Source: Perkinsus chesapeaki (taxonomy: Eukaryota > Perkinsozoa > Perkinsida > Perkinsidae). From it: a stretch of DNA of 64,000 bases. Below the pieces are notes generated by a model that worked only from the letters and a program-made list of their open reading frames with translations, was not told where the DNA came from and made no database searches. How positions within the stretch are numbered: the stretch's first letter is position 1; every line of letters starts with the position of its first letter. The stretch is taken from NCBI GenBank assembly GCA_013115145.1, contig JAAPAO010000056.1, positions 1 through 64,000 of the forward strand. The letters are read 5' to 3'. Of the stretch, positions 1 to 9,846 are shown piece by piece. The position numbers and the translations under genes were made by a program.

Positions 1-337
1 GTGGCCAATATCCCCATATCCATAATAACTCAACTTATTATCTGCATTGGAGACCTCTTATTGGGTTGTTACAGTTGTCTCGAGTGTTTGAGGGCGATTT
101 GCAAAATGCAGGAACTTGATTCTGCGCTTCATCTTGAAATCTTGCAAGCACTTCTGTGACAAAAAATATTGACTGTGCGCCGGCACGCATAAACAAAAAT
201 GCACAAGGCGTATCTTTCACGCATGACAGTGACGTTGAACAGTTTGGAGGAACAATCTATCTTATATTCCGATCTCATATATATTGTGACTAATTCCAGG
301 AATGCTCCGTTGCAGTTTCGTGACTGAGTAGGGCAGC
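1..337. other. Window start, no gene recognised
   Basis: Upstream flank of the first copy of the tandem three-exon family. The short ORFs here show no motif, and I cannot point to a promoter element with confidence. Confidence 0.4.
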
Positions 338-861
338 ATGGCCATCATGACGAGCACAGCAACCGGATCATCTACATCCCCTCGTTCGATTTTAACTCCT
401 TCTATACCTTCGTCCATTGCTGATAGCTTTTCACCTAAGTCGGTCCGGTCAGATAGAAGCGGTGAGATTCCTGGCGGTCGGCCATTGTAGAAGCTAGTTA
501 CTTTGCAGGTATTGAAATCGTCCGCCGTTCGAAGGTGCATTCTATATCCTTTGCGGATGAAGTCACTGATCACTCTGGCTGTCGGCAATCGTTGGAGTTC
601 GTGCATCCCGTCGAATGCTACAAAGTAAGGTTGATGGTGTATCCGGCATGCCGTACTGTATATAGTGGCAAGCAACTCACCTCCTTTGCTCCTCAGGATT
701 TGAATAGGTTGCACGGCTTTGGTCCACGCAGTACAGAGTTTCCTGCGAAGAAGAAAAGCTGTTTGATAGGCTTCAAAAAGTTCCTCTCCTCCCTCTTCAC
801 CGCGAACGACTGCAGGAATTCCTGCCACAGTGGTTATCGTACTAGTGTATATTACGCTTAA
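338..861 (+). CDS. Unrecognised three-exon protein, tandem copy A (HSISFADE family)
   Basis: Exons 338-461, 509-624 and 697-861 give 134 residues. Exon 1 is Ser/Thr/Pro-rich and hydrophilic and ends in the SPKSVRSDRSG type of sequence found in the other copies. Exon 2 is 116 nt and carries HSISFADE, then a VECYK-type end. Exon 3 is 165 nt with EFPAKKKSCL and GFKKFL and ends in a Tyr-rich tail. The donors are consensus and the phases (1, then 0) match copies B-D. There is no signal peptide, so a cytosolic or nuclear protein is inferred. Intron 2 has no in-frame stop, so the frame reads through from exon 2 to exon 3. Function is unknown. The minus-strand ORF of 188 codons across the same span is a shadow, because only the plus-strand reading is conserved between copies. 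Confidence 0.72.
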
Positions 862-1643
862 GTTGTTTCACTTCCTCACAGTTGTACCTTCGCTTAGTCG
901 CTCTAGTCATGTCGGTTGTACAAAGCGATTTACGCTTCGCCAGGAAGCTATCAGGACACTGACAATTCCATGTCTGCAAGTTATCAACATAGATGTCTTA
1001 AGTTCTCTTTATTCCTTTTCTTTTGGTATAGTTCTCCACGTTATTGCCCTGCTGAGTGGCGCAAGTTGTGTCATTGTTTCCCTCTCTACAATAGAAGAGT
1101 CCACACCAAGTGAAGTATGCTGGGGTAGTTTTTTAAAAGTAAATGGAAATAGGAGGTAGCTCCTCTAGTATTTGTCATCTACCTGCAATCGCCGTGTATG
1201 CAGAAGGTCAAGGTTACCCGACCTCCAGCTCGGCCTTGTCAGTGATAGTTTGATCGGCTCGCACATCTTTTGATAGATTAGCTCGTAGGCTTAGCTCCCC
1301 GTATTATAAAAGTTAGTTACTGTCTCTATATCTAATGAGGTTTGCATATGAGTGTCCCCAGCCCGGCTGTGTTGCGTTATGATATTCTTGTGGACTTCGA
1401 TTATCTCTTTTGGTACTCGCATCTTGCCTGCAATTTGTTAATGAATTTTCTTTGTTATCACCTGTATCGTTGGAGGAAGGTTCTTCCCTAGCTGAAGTGA
1501 GTAGTTCAATCCCTACACAACGCTTCGTTGCGAGTCAAATATCTTTAGAATTTGCCGTGCTAGTGCGGCCTATGTATTTTCCGGTTTTCCTTGGTAAGTT
1601 TTCCTATCAAAGTCTGACTTAGTTTTTTCGTATAAATATTAGT
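862..1643. other. Spacer between copies A and B, with a fragment resembling the start of copy B
   Basis: No complete gene is visible. At 1348 the sequence ATGAGTGTCCCC repeats the first 12 bases of copy B (1644). The frame behind it does not keep the Ser/Arg-rich exon 1 pattern. This looks like a degenerate duplicate of the exon 1 start, or chance. Confidence 0.3.
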
Positions 1644-2160
1644 ATGAGTGTCCCCGGTGCGCCAACTGCGTTATCTCCTCGGTCGATCTTGACGTCAACT
1701 GTAGCTTCGTCAGTTTCTGAAGATTCTTCGCCGCGATCGATACGCTCGGACAGGAACGGTAAGATTCTTCGCGTTTTTGGGGAGAATTCTTGGTGCTTCG
1801 AATCATCACGGTAACACACTCTTTTTAGGAAGAGAAATTGTCCCTCGTTCAAAGGAGCACTCCATATCCTTTGCGGACGAGATTCCCGACATTTCTGGTA
1901 GCCCGCAGTCTCTGGAGACGGTTTATCCTGTTGAATGTTACAAGGTGAGCTATGCCGACTATAAGCCTTGCTACATAAACGGCATCTTCTCGTAGGAGTT
2001 AAACCGTTGCGACAGCTTCGAAGCACGTGATACTGAGTTTCCTGAGAAGAGGCAAAGTTGCTTGGCTGGTTTCAAAGAGTTCCTTTACCTTCTTTTCACG
2101 GCGAGTGATGCCCCGGACGATACATATGTCGATTTTGCTCGCAATGCCTACTACGTCTAA
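1644..2160 (+). CDS. Unrecognised three-exon protein, tandem copy B (HSISFADE family)
   Basis: Exons 1644-1758, 1829-1944 and 1996-2160 give 131 residues. Exon 1 has the family pattern SPRSILTS followed by SPRSIRSDRNG. Exon 2 is exactly 116 nt and contains KEHSISFADE and VYPVECYK. Exon 3 is exactly 165 nt and contains EFPEKRQSCL and GFKEFLYLLF, ending in YYV. Splice phases are the same as in copies A and C. Exon 2 and exon 3 are the best-conserved parts, and spacers and introns are not alignable by eye, which argues for protein-level constraint. The family is unknown to me. Confidence 0.75.
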
Positions 2161-3339
2161 GCTGTAGCCCTCCACGGAGAGAGATGGCGCCTTCAGTGCA
2201 TCGCGACAACGTTTATATTCGGCTGGTGAGGCTGAGGAAACTCCGCTTTTTATGGGGTCATTGTTTTCACTTTTGATCAACATGCACAATGGTTCAAAGC
2301 TATTGCCGATGCAACTGAAGGCGTCCTTGCTGGGCAGTTGTGATGTTATTTTCATTTGATATTCTGAATACCACCTGCACAGCTACAGTGATCACTAATG
2401 TGGTTTTAATTACCGTGTGCGGTGAATCGTCTATTTTATCAAGACAGTAACCGTTGTGCCAGCAACAATAGCAACATTAAATCTTGAAACTATTTTATCG
2501 CAATATTATATGTTTGAAGTTATCTCTATCCGCTTTGTATTTTAAGCCGTGCACTTAGTAGGAGTCCGTTCTTTACTCCTACGTTGTGATCACACCTAAC
2601 TACGACTGTCCTTCTGATAATGGAAGAGTCAGTCTCCAGCTTGCTTGAGAGCGTTCGTCTATTGATGTGCTATTCAACCAGAGCCCGTCTTGGGTATCTT
2701 CTTTTTTCCGCGGGAACGCGTTTTGATAATAAATCGCTAGAGGAGGTGTAACCTCCAGTCTGTTCTGAGCTGTCTTGTCATCTCTTTGCAGCTGTCGAGC
2801 TAGCGGTGAGCGACGGTTGTCTAAACTTACTCCTGCTTCACTTGTACCACGCAGTAAGTTATCATTTAAAGTAGCGCGTCGCTGAAGCATTGAATATTAT
2901 AATAATTGTGGTCATCCGTTCTCTCTGTATTTAATGAGATTAGCGTACAAGCTCTTTCAAGCTGAGCAGTGTCGAGTTGGCAGTTTGCGACGGCTTCCAA
3001 ACGTAGCTTAGCTGCTTCGCTCGAGGATTCCGTACAATGTGTTTTAGTGCGTTTGTTAGTTTCTTTAACGCGTTGCTTTGCGTGATCAGCTTTCGCATGA
3101 CGGGATTTGGAATTGAGTTTTGTGCGAGTACAGCACAGTTTTACACAATGCGTCCATTCGTAAAGCGTTTCGACTTAGCGCGCGCCCGGGGTAGTCAAAT
3201 TGTCTTCGTTGGACACAAAAACAGATCCTAATCACGAAGTTGGAAGATATTTCCTGGGATCGGAGGGTGTAATGTGGGAAGAAGTAGTGGTGTTTGCCAG
3301 GAAGTACATTAATATCCCCAATTTCCCCATTAAATAATC
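2161..3339. other. Spacer between copies B and C, with a degenerate 60-bp duplication
   Basis: No supported gene. Blocks near 2789-2848 and 2962-3022 are alignable by eye (shared tgtcgag, gcgacgg and aaac blocks in the same order), so they look like an old local duplication. Short ORFs here lack family motifs. Confidence 0.35.
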
Positions 3340-3891
3340 ATGGATAGATCTATTGATACCACATCCACCGAATCATCATATCCCCGTTCAATTCTGACGT
3401 CTCGTGGGTCGTCGTTGGACACGGCAGATTCGTTAAATTCCCCACGCTCGGCGCGCTCGGACAGAAACGGTAAGATTCTCGGGAAAACGTGAAGATATCT
3501 CGTCTCTACTGCGGGTTATCTGCCAGTAAAGAAGAGTTTAGGGAGTCTTTGTTTCAGGTAATGAAATCGTTCCGCATTCAAAAGAGCATTCCATATCATT
3601 CGCGGATGAAATTACCGATGAATCCGGAAGCCCGCAGTGCCTGGAAACCGTCTATCCCGTGGAGTGCTACAAGGCAAGTTTCATCGGTTGTGAGCCTCGC
3701 TGTACATAACACGGTTGCCTTTGCAGGAACTGAATCGCTCGCTTAGCTTCGAGCCTCGTGATGCGGAGTTTCCTGAGAAGAAGCAGAGCTGCTTGGGTGG
3801 TTTCAAGGAGTTCTTGCACCTTCTATTCACTTCGAGCGATCCTATGGAAGGCGACTATGCAGGCCTGCGGACCGAGTCTTACTATATGTAA
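3340..3891 (+). CDS. Unrecognised three-exon protein, tandem copy C (HSISFADE family)
   Basis: Exons 3340-3469, 3558-3673 and 3727-3891 give 136 residues. Exon 1 is Ser-rich (SYPRSILTSRG, then SPRSARSDRNG). Exon 2 carries KEHSISFADE and VYPVECYK. Exon 3 carries EFPEKKQSCL and GFKEFLHLLF and ends ESYYM. The second intron begins GCAAGT after AAG, the classic GC-AG donor context, where copies A and B have GT. Lengths of exons 2 and 3 (116 and 165 nt) equal those of copies A and B. This is the clearest copy for comparison. Function unknown. Confidence 0.76.
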
Positions 3892-5381
3892 GCTATCTGC
3901 CCTGCCCAACCATACACCGCATTTTTATGAAGACGTAGTCTATTTGATGGAATTGAATTGAAGCGCTGAGATGTCGATTCTCAGTAGTTAGCATGTCACT
4001 TTTTCTCTCAATCAAACCGCTTTTAGCTGTCGTTTCGCATGCTATGTGCTGTCGATGCCATTGTATAACGTAGTGCGCTATTTCAAGTCAAATTGAGGGT
4101 GTCACTGGTGGTAATGTTTATCAGTGTTGCTGAGGTAGTGTCGTTAAAGCCTCCTATCTCGCGATGTTTTACATGTGTACCACTATGAATACCATGTGGG
4201 TTTCTCTTATGTCGATGAGGCGCACTTCGGCGTTGGTCTCTCGCATTGTTCCTGCATGTGCTTAGTGAGTGGCACTGTCCCCTTTTCCAGCTTCTGAGTG
4301 TTACATACGTCTCTATTGCATGTTTCTGAGCTCGTCTCGACTGTCCTACCGGTTTCTGTACAATGACGATAGTAAACATAATACTATCGCCTGTGTTGAC
4401 TCATTCAGTTTCCCATTGACGTATTCGCATGTTAGCATACATTGTTCTTGTGTGTTGTTGTACAGACGCTAATACTGCGGTTTTTTTCTCGAGAAAAGTG
4501 ACTGTCATGTTGCATGTCATTGCAACAACGTGTGCAATGCTGCTTCCATCACATTGTGTAGTAATGATCATAATCATACCAAAAAGTTTTCTTGTTGTTT
4601 CTCGTTATTGTTACGGTTGTTGATGAAGTTCCTATGTGGAGCGTCGCTCTCCCGTCTCCTTTTCATACCAGTACACCCCGTAATAGTTATAATACGCCAT
4701 AATGTATTATCGTAATGTGACGAGCAGTAGCGTCTAGCTCGTTAGAGCGCGCTTCTCTCAGTTATTCATAGTAATAATAATAATCTACTTAATATGTATT
4801 AGTCAGTGCCGTAAGTGGTACCGTAGTAGTAGTAGTAGAACTTCTGAACGTTATGTCATCTATTAGTCGGTGGTTGTTGTTATTGCAATTCAGTACTACT
4901 AGGCTGTCATGCGATTCGTAACTAGCCTAGCTTGGTATGTTGTAATACCTTATCATCATCAACGGCTATGCTTCCAGTAAGCGATGGTTATGGAACCTCG
5001 CTCCTGTTGTTTTTGTGCTACCCTCCAGCAAGTAGCACACTTATCTGATCTTATCACTGTTACATTTGTTGTTCTTGTTTAACTTATAGTAGCCGTTACT
5101 TGGTACGCTCGTTCCGCACGGTGGATTTGCCGGTTTCGGGCTATCTTTCATCTCTCCTATTGATGACGTCGATGTCGGTCTAAATGCTGCTGCTGCGGCA
5201 AGTGTTGAGTTTACTAGAGGAGTGGGGAGTTCTAAGGGATCAGATGTTACTAGCTTGAATTAGTCTTCGCTAGAGGTGTTCCATGGTCACAGGATTTCTA
5301 TGGATGGATGCATCGTTTTAGCTTTGTCTTCGTCAACTTGTTGGTTATTGGCTCTTTGTAGTTTGGTTGTAGCTTTCCGTA
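3892..5381. other. Gene-free spacer, with a short tRNA-like 5' half near 4723-4765
   Basis: No ORF here shows family motifs. There is a short AGT triplet run at 4826-4839. Around 4735-4760 the string AGCTCGTTAGAGCGCGC resembles the D-arm of a tRNA, but no T-arm follows, so it is not called as a tRNA. Confidence 0.3.
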
Positions 5382-6146
5382 ATGAAAGACCCGCTTGTCA
5401 ACCGCAAAGGTCAGAAAGTAAATCCGTCAGGAGGAATCCTGAAGCACAATGTTGACGATGATCAACACTGTCATTCCACTCTTGCGGAAGATACACCTAC
5501 ATACCGCAGTTTGGGATCAGCGTCAACGCTTGACAGTCTCTTTTTCGGTTCAATAGACGAGGATCAAGGTAACTTAACTCGATCTAATTCGCATTTCTAG
5601 TATATGTGCGTTTGTGGTAGAGAGTTGTAAAGCACAAATGACGCGCCTAGTAGGTTATGAACTTGCCGTTTTCCTATCACTCTTTCGTTCCTTTGTACTT
5701 CATATAACTTGATGACCTCGTTAAATGTGTATTGAAAGTATCGCTATAATATATCTCCTATTTTCGGCCACTTTCCGGAGCCTTCCTGGAAGTGTCGGTT
5801 TCCTCTGGTATCTGTATGTGCTGTTTCAGGTTTTGGTGATGTTGCTAGGAAGGGCAATACAAGTGACAGGCATGTTAGATTTGCGGACGAATGCCCCGGA
5901 TGCGAGCACCAACTCGAGGACGTGCGTAATGTACCCAGCGTGAAGGTGAGATGTACCCGATTCAATCGAGATTGCAGATGCAAGTTTCATCAGGACTTTA
6001 CCTACGCTACAACGTATCGTCCGCCGGAGTATGTCGATCCGTCCTGCGGTTCAACCTGTCTTACCGCGATGAAGCTGCTCTTCAATTGCATTGGCGGAAA
6101 AATGGACTCTCATACGAGCGCGGTTCCTAAATCTGCTATCAATTAA
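5382..6146 (+). CDS. Unrecognised three-exon protein, divergent tandem copy D
   Basis: Exons 5382-5568, 5830-5945 and 5994-6146 give 151 residues. Exon 2 is again exactly 116 nt with the same phases, but its core reads DRHVRFADE and its end SVK. Exon 3 (153 nt) starts with Asp after a TTTCATCAG acceptor and keeps the family spacing: YRPPEYV, then CLTAMKLLF in place of SCLGGFKEFLHLLF. Exon 1 is longer than in A-C and is acidic and polar near its end (GSIDEDQG). The intron 2 acceptor at 5993 was preferred over one at 5972 because it restores the exon 3 pattern. Confidence 0.66.
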
Positions 6147-6790
6147 ATGTATTTATAATCGTTAACCTGACGATGTCTTCAAAGTGATATAATCTGTTTG
6201 TAAGGAGCTCTAGTATGAGCAATTATATTCGAAAAGTGCGCTTCTTGCTGAGCGAGAGCGCCTTCCTTTCCCAGCCGAGTCGAGTCAGAGTCAAGCGGCT
6301 CGATCTCGCAGTATTTCAATTATATCTGTTGTTGCAACGTGCATTCCCGTCGGCGGCGATCATCCACGCTACTGCTGATGATGATTGTCGTAGCTGCCAA
6401 CACGTAGTGGCTGCTTGTCTATTATTATCTTTTATCTTAATCATCGTGGTCTCAACATTAATCGTTCTCGGTACTTGTAGTTAAGTAGAGTTCCGAGCAA
6501 CACGCAATACGTAACACCCGTAACGCCTACTGGTTCATCAAAGTTCCTTAACACTTCTGCTGCTAATAATAATACTGATCTTAATATCGTGCCACTAAGT
6601 GGCTATTGCCAAACCATCTCATGCAGCTTGCACCGTGCAAGTGAGGAGGAGGAAGTTGGGAATAACGACGTCATTGGTTAGCATCGCGCAGGCTGCGATG
6701 TCAATGGTCACCATCATACAGTATCTTACTATCCATGTTGCGTTTTTATATAATTAGCTGCTCAACTAGCCATCTGTTTTCTTCTCCGGC
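6147..6790. other. Spacer between copies D and E
   Basis: No gene is supported. One plus-strand ORF (6215-6484) has a hydrophobic C-terminal stretch but no family resemblance or splice support. Confidence 0.3.
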
Positions 6791-7319
6791 ATGTGCTCGA
6801 CCCGAGCGACATCGGCAAGCTCGTCAATACAAGAGCAAGGCTCAGTTGAGCAGGGCAGTCGCGATGCCGGTGGAATCCCAGGTTCAAGCGGGGAATCGTC
6901 ATTAGAGGAGACTAATAAGTGTAGCAGTACAGCTTCCGGACCACCAAGGAGAGACAGGTTTGGTAAGCTTTGTGAAGTATACGGTTCCCTCGGACCTCTG
7001 CACAGGCCGCCCAATAACGTCGCGCTCGAAGAACCACTCGTTGTGTTTTGCCGACGAGGTTCCAGGATCAGACCGCCAGCCGCTAGTATGCACGGTAAAC
7101 GTGGAAAGTTTCAAAGTAAGCTTCAATGAAGGATTTCCGGTACGGCGGCTCTCGTAGGCCCACAATCGCATTCACAGTCGGCCGCAGCCTGATGGTGCAA
7201 GCAAAGACGTTACCACTGCGATAGTTAAGGAATCAATGAATCAGTCCATGACTTCTGGCACCAGTATTGCCGATTCGGATTCAAGTCCTATACGTATTAA
7301 ATTTTATGTTTGCCTGTAG
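6791..7319 (+). CDS. Unrecognised three-exon protein, divergent tandem copy E
   Basis: Exons 6791-6962, 7006-7115 and a proposed 7158-7319 would give 147 residues. Exon 1 is rich in Ser, Gly and Glu. Exon 2 is slightly shorter (110 nt) and carries KNHSLCFADE and VESFK with the same phases (1 in, 0 out). The third exon follows a CTCGTAG acceptor 42 nt downstream. It is open for 53 codons with a length like its relatives, but it lacks the SCL/GFK block, so either this exon has diverged or the true one is elsewhere. Exons 1-2 are well supported and exon 3 is not. Confidence 0.55.
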
Positions 7320-7667
7320 TCGTAGTCATTTATAGTATTACATTGTCCCCCCCACTGCCACGGTTTGATTGCTTGCTCAGATTATTGTTGTTACCTAGCC
7401 TCACCCTCCACATGTTTGGCCTGGTCGCAGGGGTGTACGAGGTATTTTTTGATTTGTGATTCTCGTGATGTTATCATGATAAGACGTTGTAAAGGAGTGA
7501 GGCGCCTAGCGACGCCGCCGTCACTGCTCTTTGCTATATCACCAGTCATCAGTATGGATTATACACACAAGAGCGTCACGTTCTTGTCAATGCTATGTGT
7601 GAATCATCCCCTATGTTTGGTTCACATTCCGGTCTGCTGATGCATCACAGTAGTTGTTTATTATATA
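7320..7667. other. Spacer between copies E and F
   Basis: No gene seen. The ORF at 7365-7640 has no recognisable motif. Confidence 0.3.
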
Positions 7668-8097
7668 ATGTTCTCAGCTATCCCTTCACCATTATCCCCT
7701 TCGATTAGCAGGTCGGAGAGAACTGAGAGCGGCAGCACTTGTGATACCTGTAAGTCCGTCACTTGTCGCTTGTCTTTATTCTCAATCTGCATTCCCCTTA
7801 CATCCGTCCCCTGTATGTTTACCTGATCTCCCTATGCATCACCTTCGTGCTGTGCGTGTATGCCGATTAAGACCGTTACATTCTCTTTTGCTTTGAAATG
7901 TAGCCTCAAAGGGGTATTGCTGGTGTGTAATTGATTGAACTCTGTGCGATATGTCGACACGTTGTTTATATTCAGCGGTGTCGGATGACGATATCAGCGG
8001 ACGTAGAAGGTCAAAAACGCATTCTATATGTTTTGCTGATGAAGCTCCTGGAGGGAAGGGCGAGCTTGCTCACATTCGCTATGTGGAGAGCTTCAAG
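7668..8097 (+). pseudogene. Tandem copy F, probably 3'-truncated member of the HSISFADE family
   Basis: Exon 1 (7668-7749, 27 codons plus one base) is the shortest of the set. Exon 2 (7976-8097) carries KTHSICFADE and VESFK and is closest to copy E. The usual phases are kept. After 8097 no acceptor opens an exon resembling the SCL/GFK exon. The best alternatives give only about 10 codons after a TTTATTAG acceptor, or a 24-codon read-through. I call it a broken or C-terminally replaced copy. Confidence 0.5.
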
Positions 8098-9658
8098 GTG
8101 CTAAAGAGAGGCAGTGGGGCTACTGGAATGGTTGTTCATCTTCAATTGTATTTTATTAGCTCAAAATGTGTTATAGGGTAGGAAGTATGTGATGTGAAAT
8201 AAGCGGTAGAAGATGGAGCTCAGCTCAGTGGTTGGTTCTTCCTAGAGAGTGTTATATAATGTAGATTTAGGGATTGGCTTATATAATAAAGATGAAATTG
8301 AAAAGCCGTAACCAACGGAGCTATACGACATATAGCATATATATGTCAACACTCCTGACTCTTTTATGACATCGTAGTAGTTCATAGGATTCTCAACTGG
8401 GATAGTGACGAGTACGACAACTTACTCCTGTTCCAGTATACCGTACCTGGGATGCCTTTCGCTATTTCGAAATTTTTTCATGCGTGCCACAGTTTTTTAC
8501 GTTCCATCTCTCCAACTCGCCGTACTTTTCCGGCGGTCTAGAGCACGTCAGCGTATCGTACCGTGTTTTTGCATTTAGGAACACAACAAGGCATTCAATT
8601 ACGAGCCTGAAGTCCCTGTAGCCTCCGAGTTCATAAACCGGCAGCGTCGCTACCGTCGCGCGCCGCGAAATATCTCACGTATCATGACTATGCCCTATAC
8701 TTCGCCCTCCTTTCGAGGCAGGGAGCTCTCGCTCGAGCTGGCATCCAGCTGCGCCTGGAATCGTGTGTAAATTCTTGGCGCATGTTGGGCAAGGATAACT
8801 TGTCCTATTTTGTCGTTGGATTAAAGTACGTACCGCACTGATAGGGAGTATCATTCATTATCATGCTTCCTATACTATTTTATAGTCCTGCAATATTATC
8901 ACAGCGTTGCTTGAAAGCAGCTCTTCTTCTATGTAATAGACTAATTTCATGCACCCTTATTGACGGGAGTTCGAGAGGACCTTTTAGTGCTAGGATTCAC
9001 TAAAGGTTCTCTCCGGCGCTCGTAAATGCCCGTGGGCCAGGGCGTCGCCTGTTTGCAGTGTCATACCAGTGGTAACTACAATAGTAACACTTCTGACCGC
9101 TGCTCGGCAACTTGGCCGGTTTGAAATCGGTTGGCAATCTACGGACTTGGCCATCTCAGGAGAGTTGGTGAGTCTTTGGTGCTTCACTTACCCGGCGCAA
9201 GCTAGCTTCGTTGTCGTGTGCTGTTCCTCGGTTCCTCAATATTAGTTTCAGTGTGATGTCGTAAATTGCTATTCTACAAAGGCTGCAAGTTGCAGTCTGT
9301 TTCTGGCAAGCTATTCAGTGATATCATTTCTGAGCATCGGTCGAATGGCATGATCTTGCGTTTCAATCGGAAATGTTAACTCGGAGCCGATCGGAGAGAA
9401 AAGTGTGTGGGATCGCCTTGGGGGTACTTTGCCAGCGGAAAATCTAGGTTTGTGAGCTCAGGCTCTCAAATGGATAACTTTGTATACTTCAATATAGTAT
9501 ACGTGCAGTATGATATACATACATATTGATGTATAATGTGTCGTGCTCGTTCTCATAACCTTTTGAAGCTGCCCAACGCATCTTCCTGAAGATCGCTATG
9601 TGAGGAACCATGGATCTCCTTGGCGTGCCCGTCTCAGCATTTAATATCTTTTCTGAAC
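8098..9658. other. Gene-free stretch between the small-gene array and the channel genes
   Basis: No supported ORF on either strand. Nothing recognisable was found apart from low-complexity AT-rich patches near 8280-8345. Confidence 0.35.
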
Positions 9659-9846
9659 TATGAATATCTGGCGTAGATCTCTTGTTGAATCTGGTGAATG
9701 GGAATGTGTATATTTCCATCGTTTGCCTCGATGGGTTAATAAAATATTAAGAGGATTGGTGGGAACTATGGTAGTATGGTCAGCGGGCAGAGAAGGGGAC
9801 AGAAATTGTGTCAGGTTCTGCGCACACTGCCGCGGTTTGTCTATGC
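9659..9846 (+). repeat. 188-bp near-identical direct repeat, copy 1
   Basis: Matches 13715-13902 with about three differences by eye (G/C-type changes near 9758, 9832 and 9841). It covers the presumed 5' untranslated region and the first part of exon 1 of channel gene 1. Sequence on both sides is much more diverged. Confidence 0.85.

Noticed and set aside
262-828. Minus-strand ORF of 188 codons overlapping copy A
   Set aside because: The plus-strand reading is the one conserved in copies B-F with matching splice sites, so the minus ORF is a shadow.
1619-2355. Minus-strand ORFs over copy B resembling the 262-828 ORF
   Set aside because: Their resemblance to each other follows from the conserved plus-strand exons; splice signals and codon pattern support the plus strand.
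4723-4765. Possible tRNA gene
   Set aside because: Only a D-arm-like half is present; there is no B box, T-arm or pairing acceptor stem.
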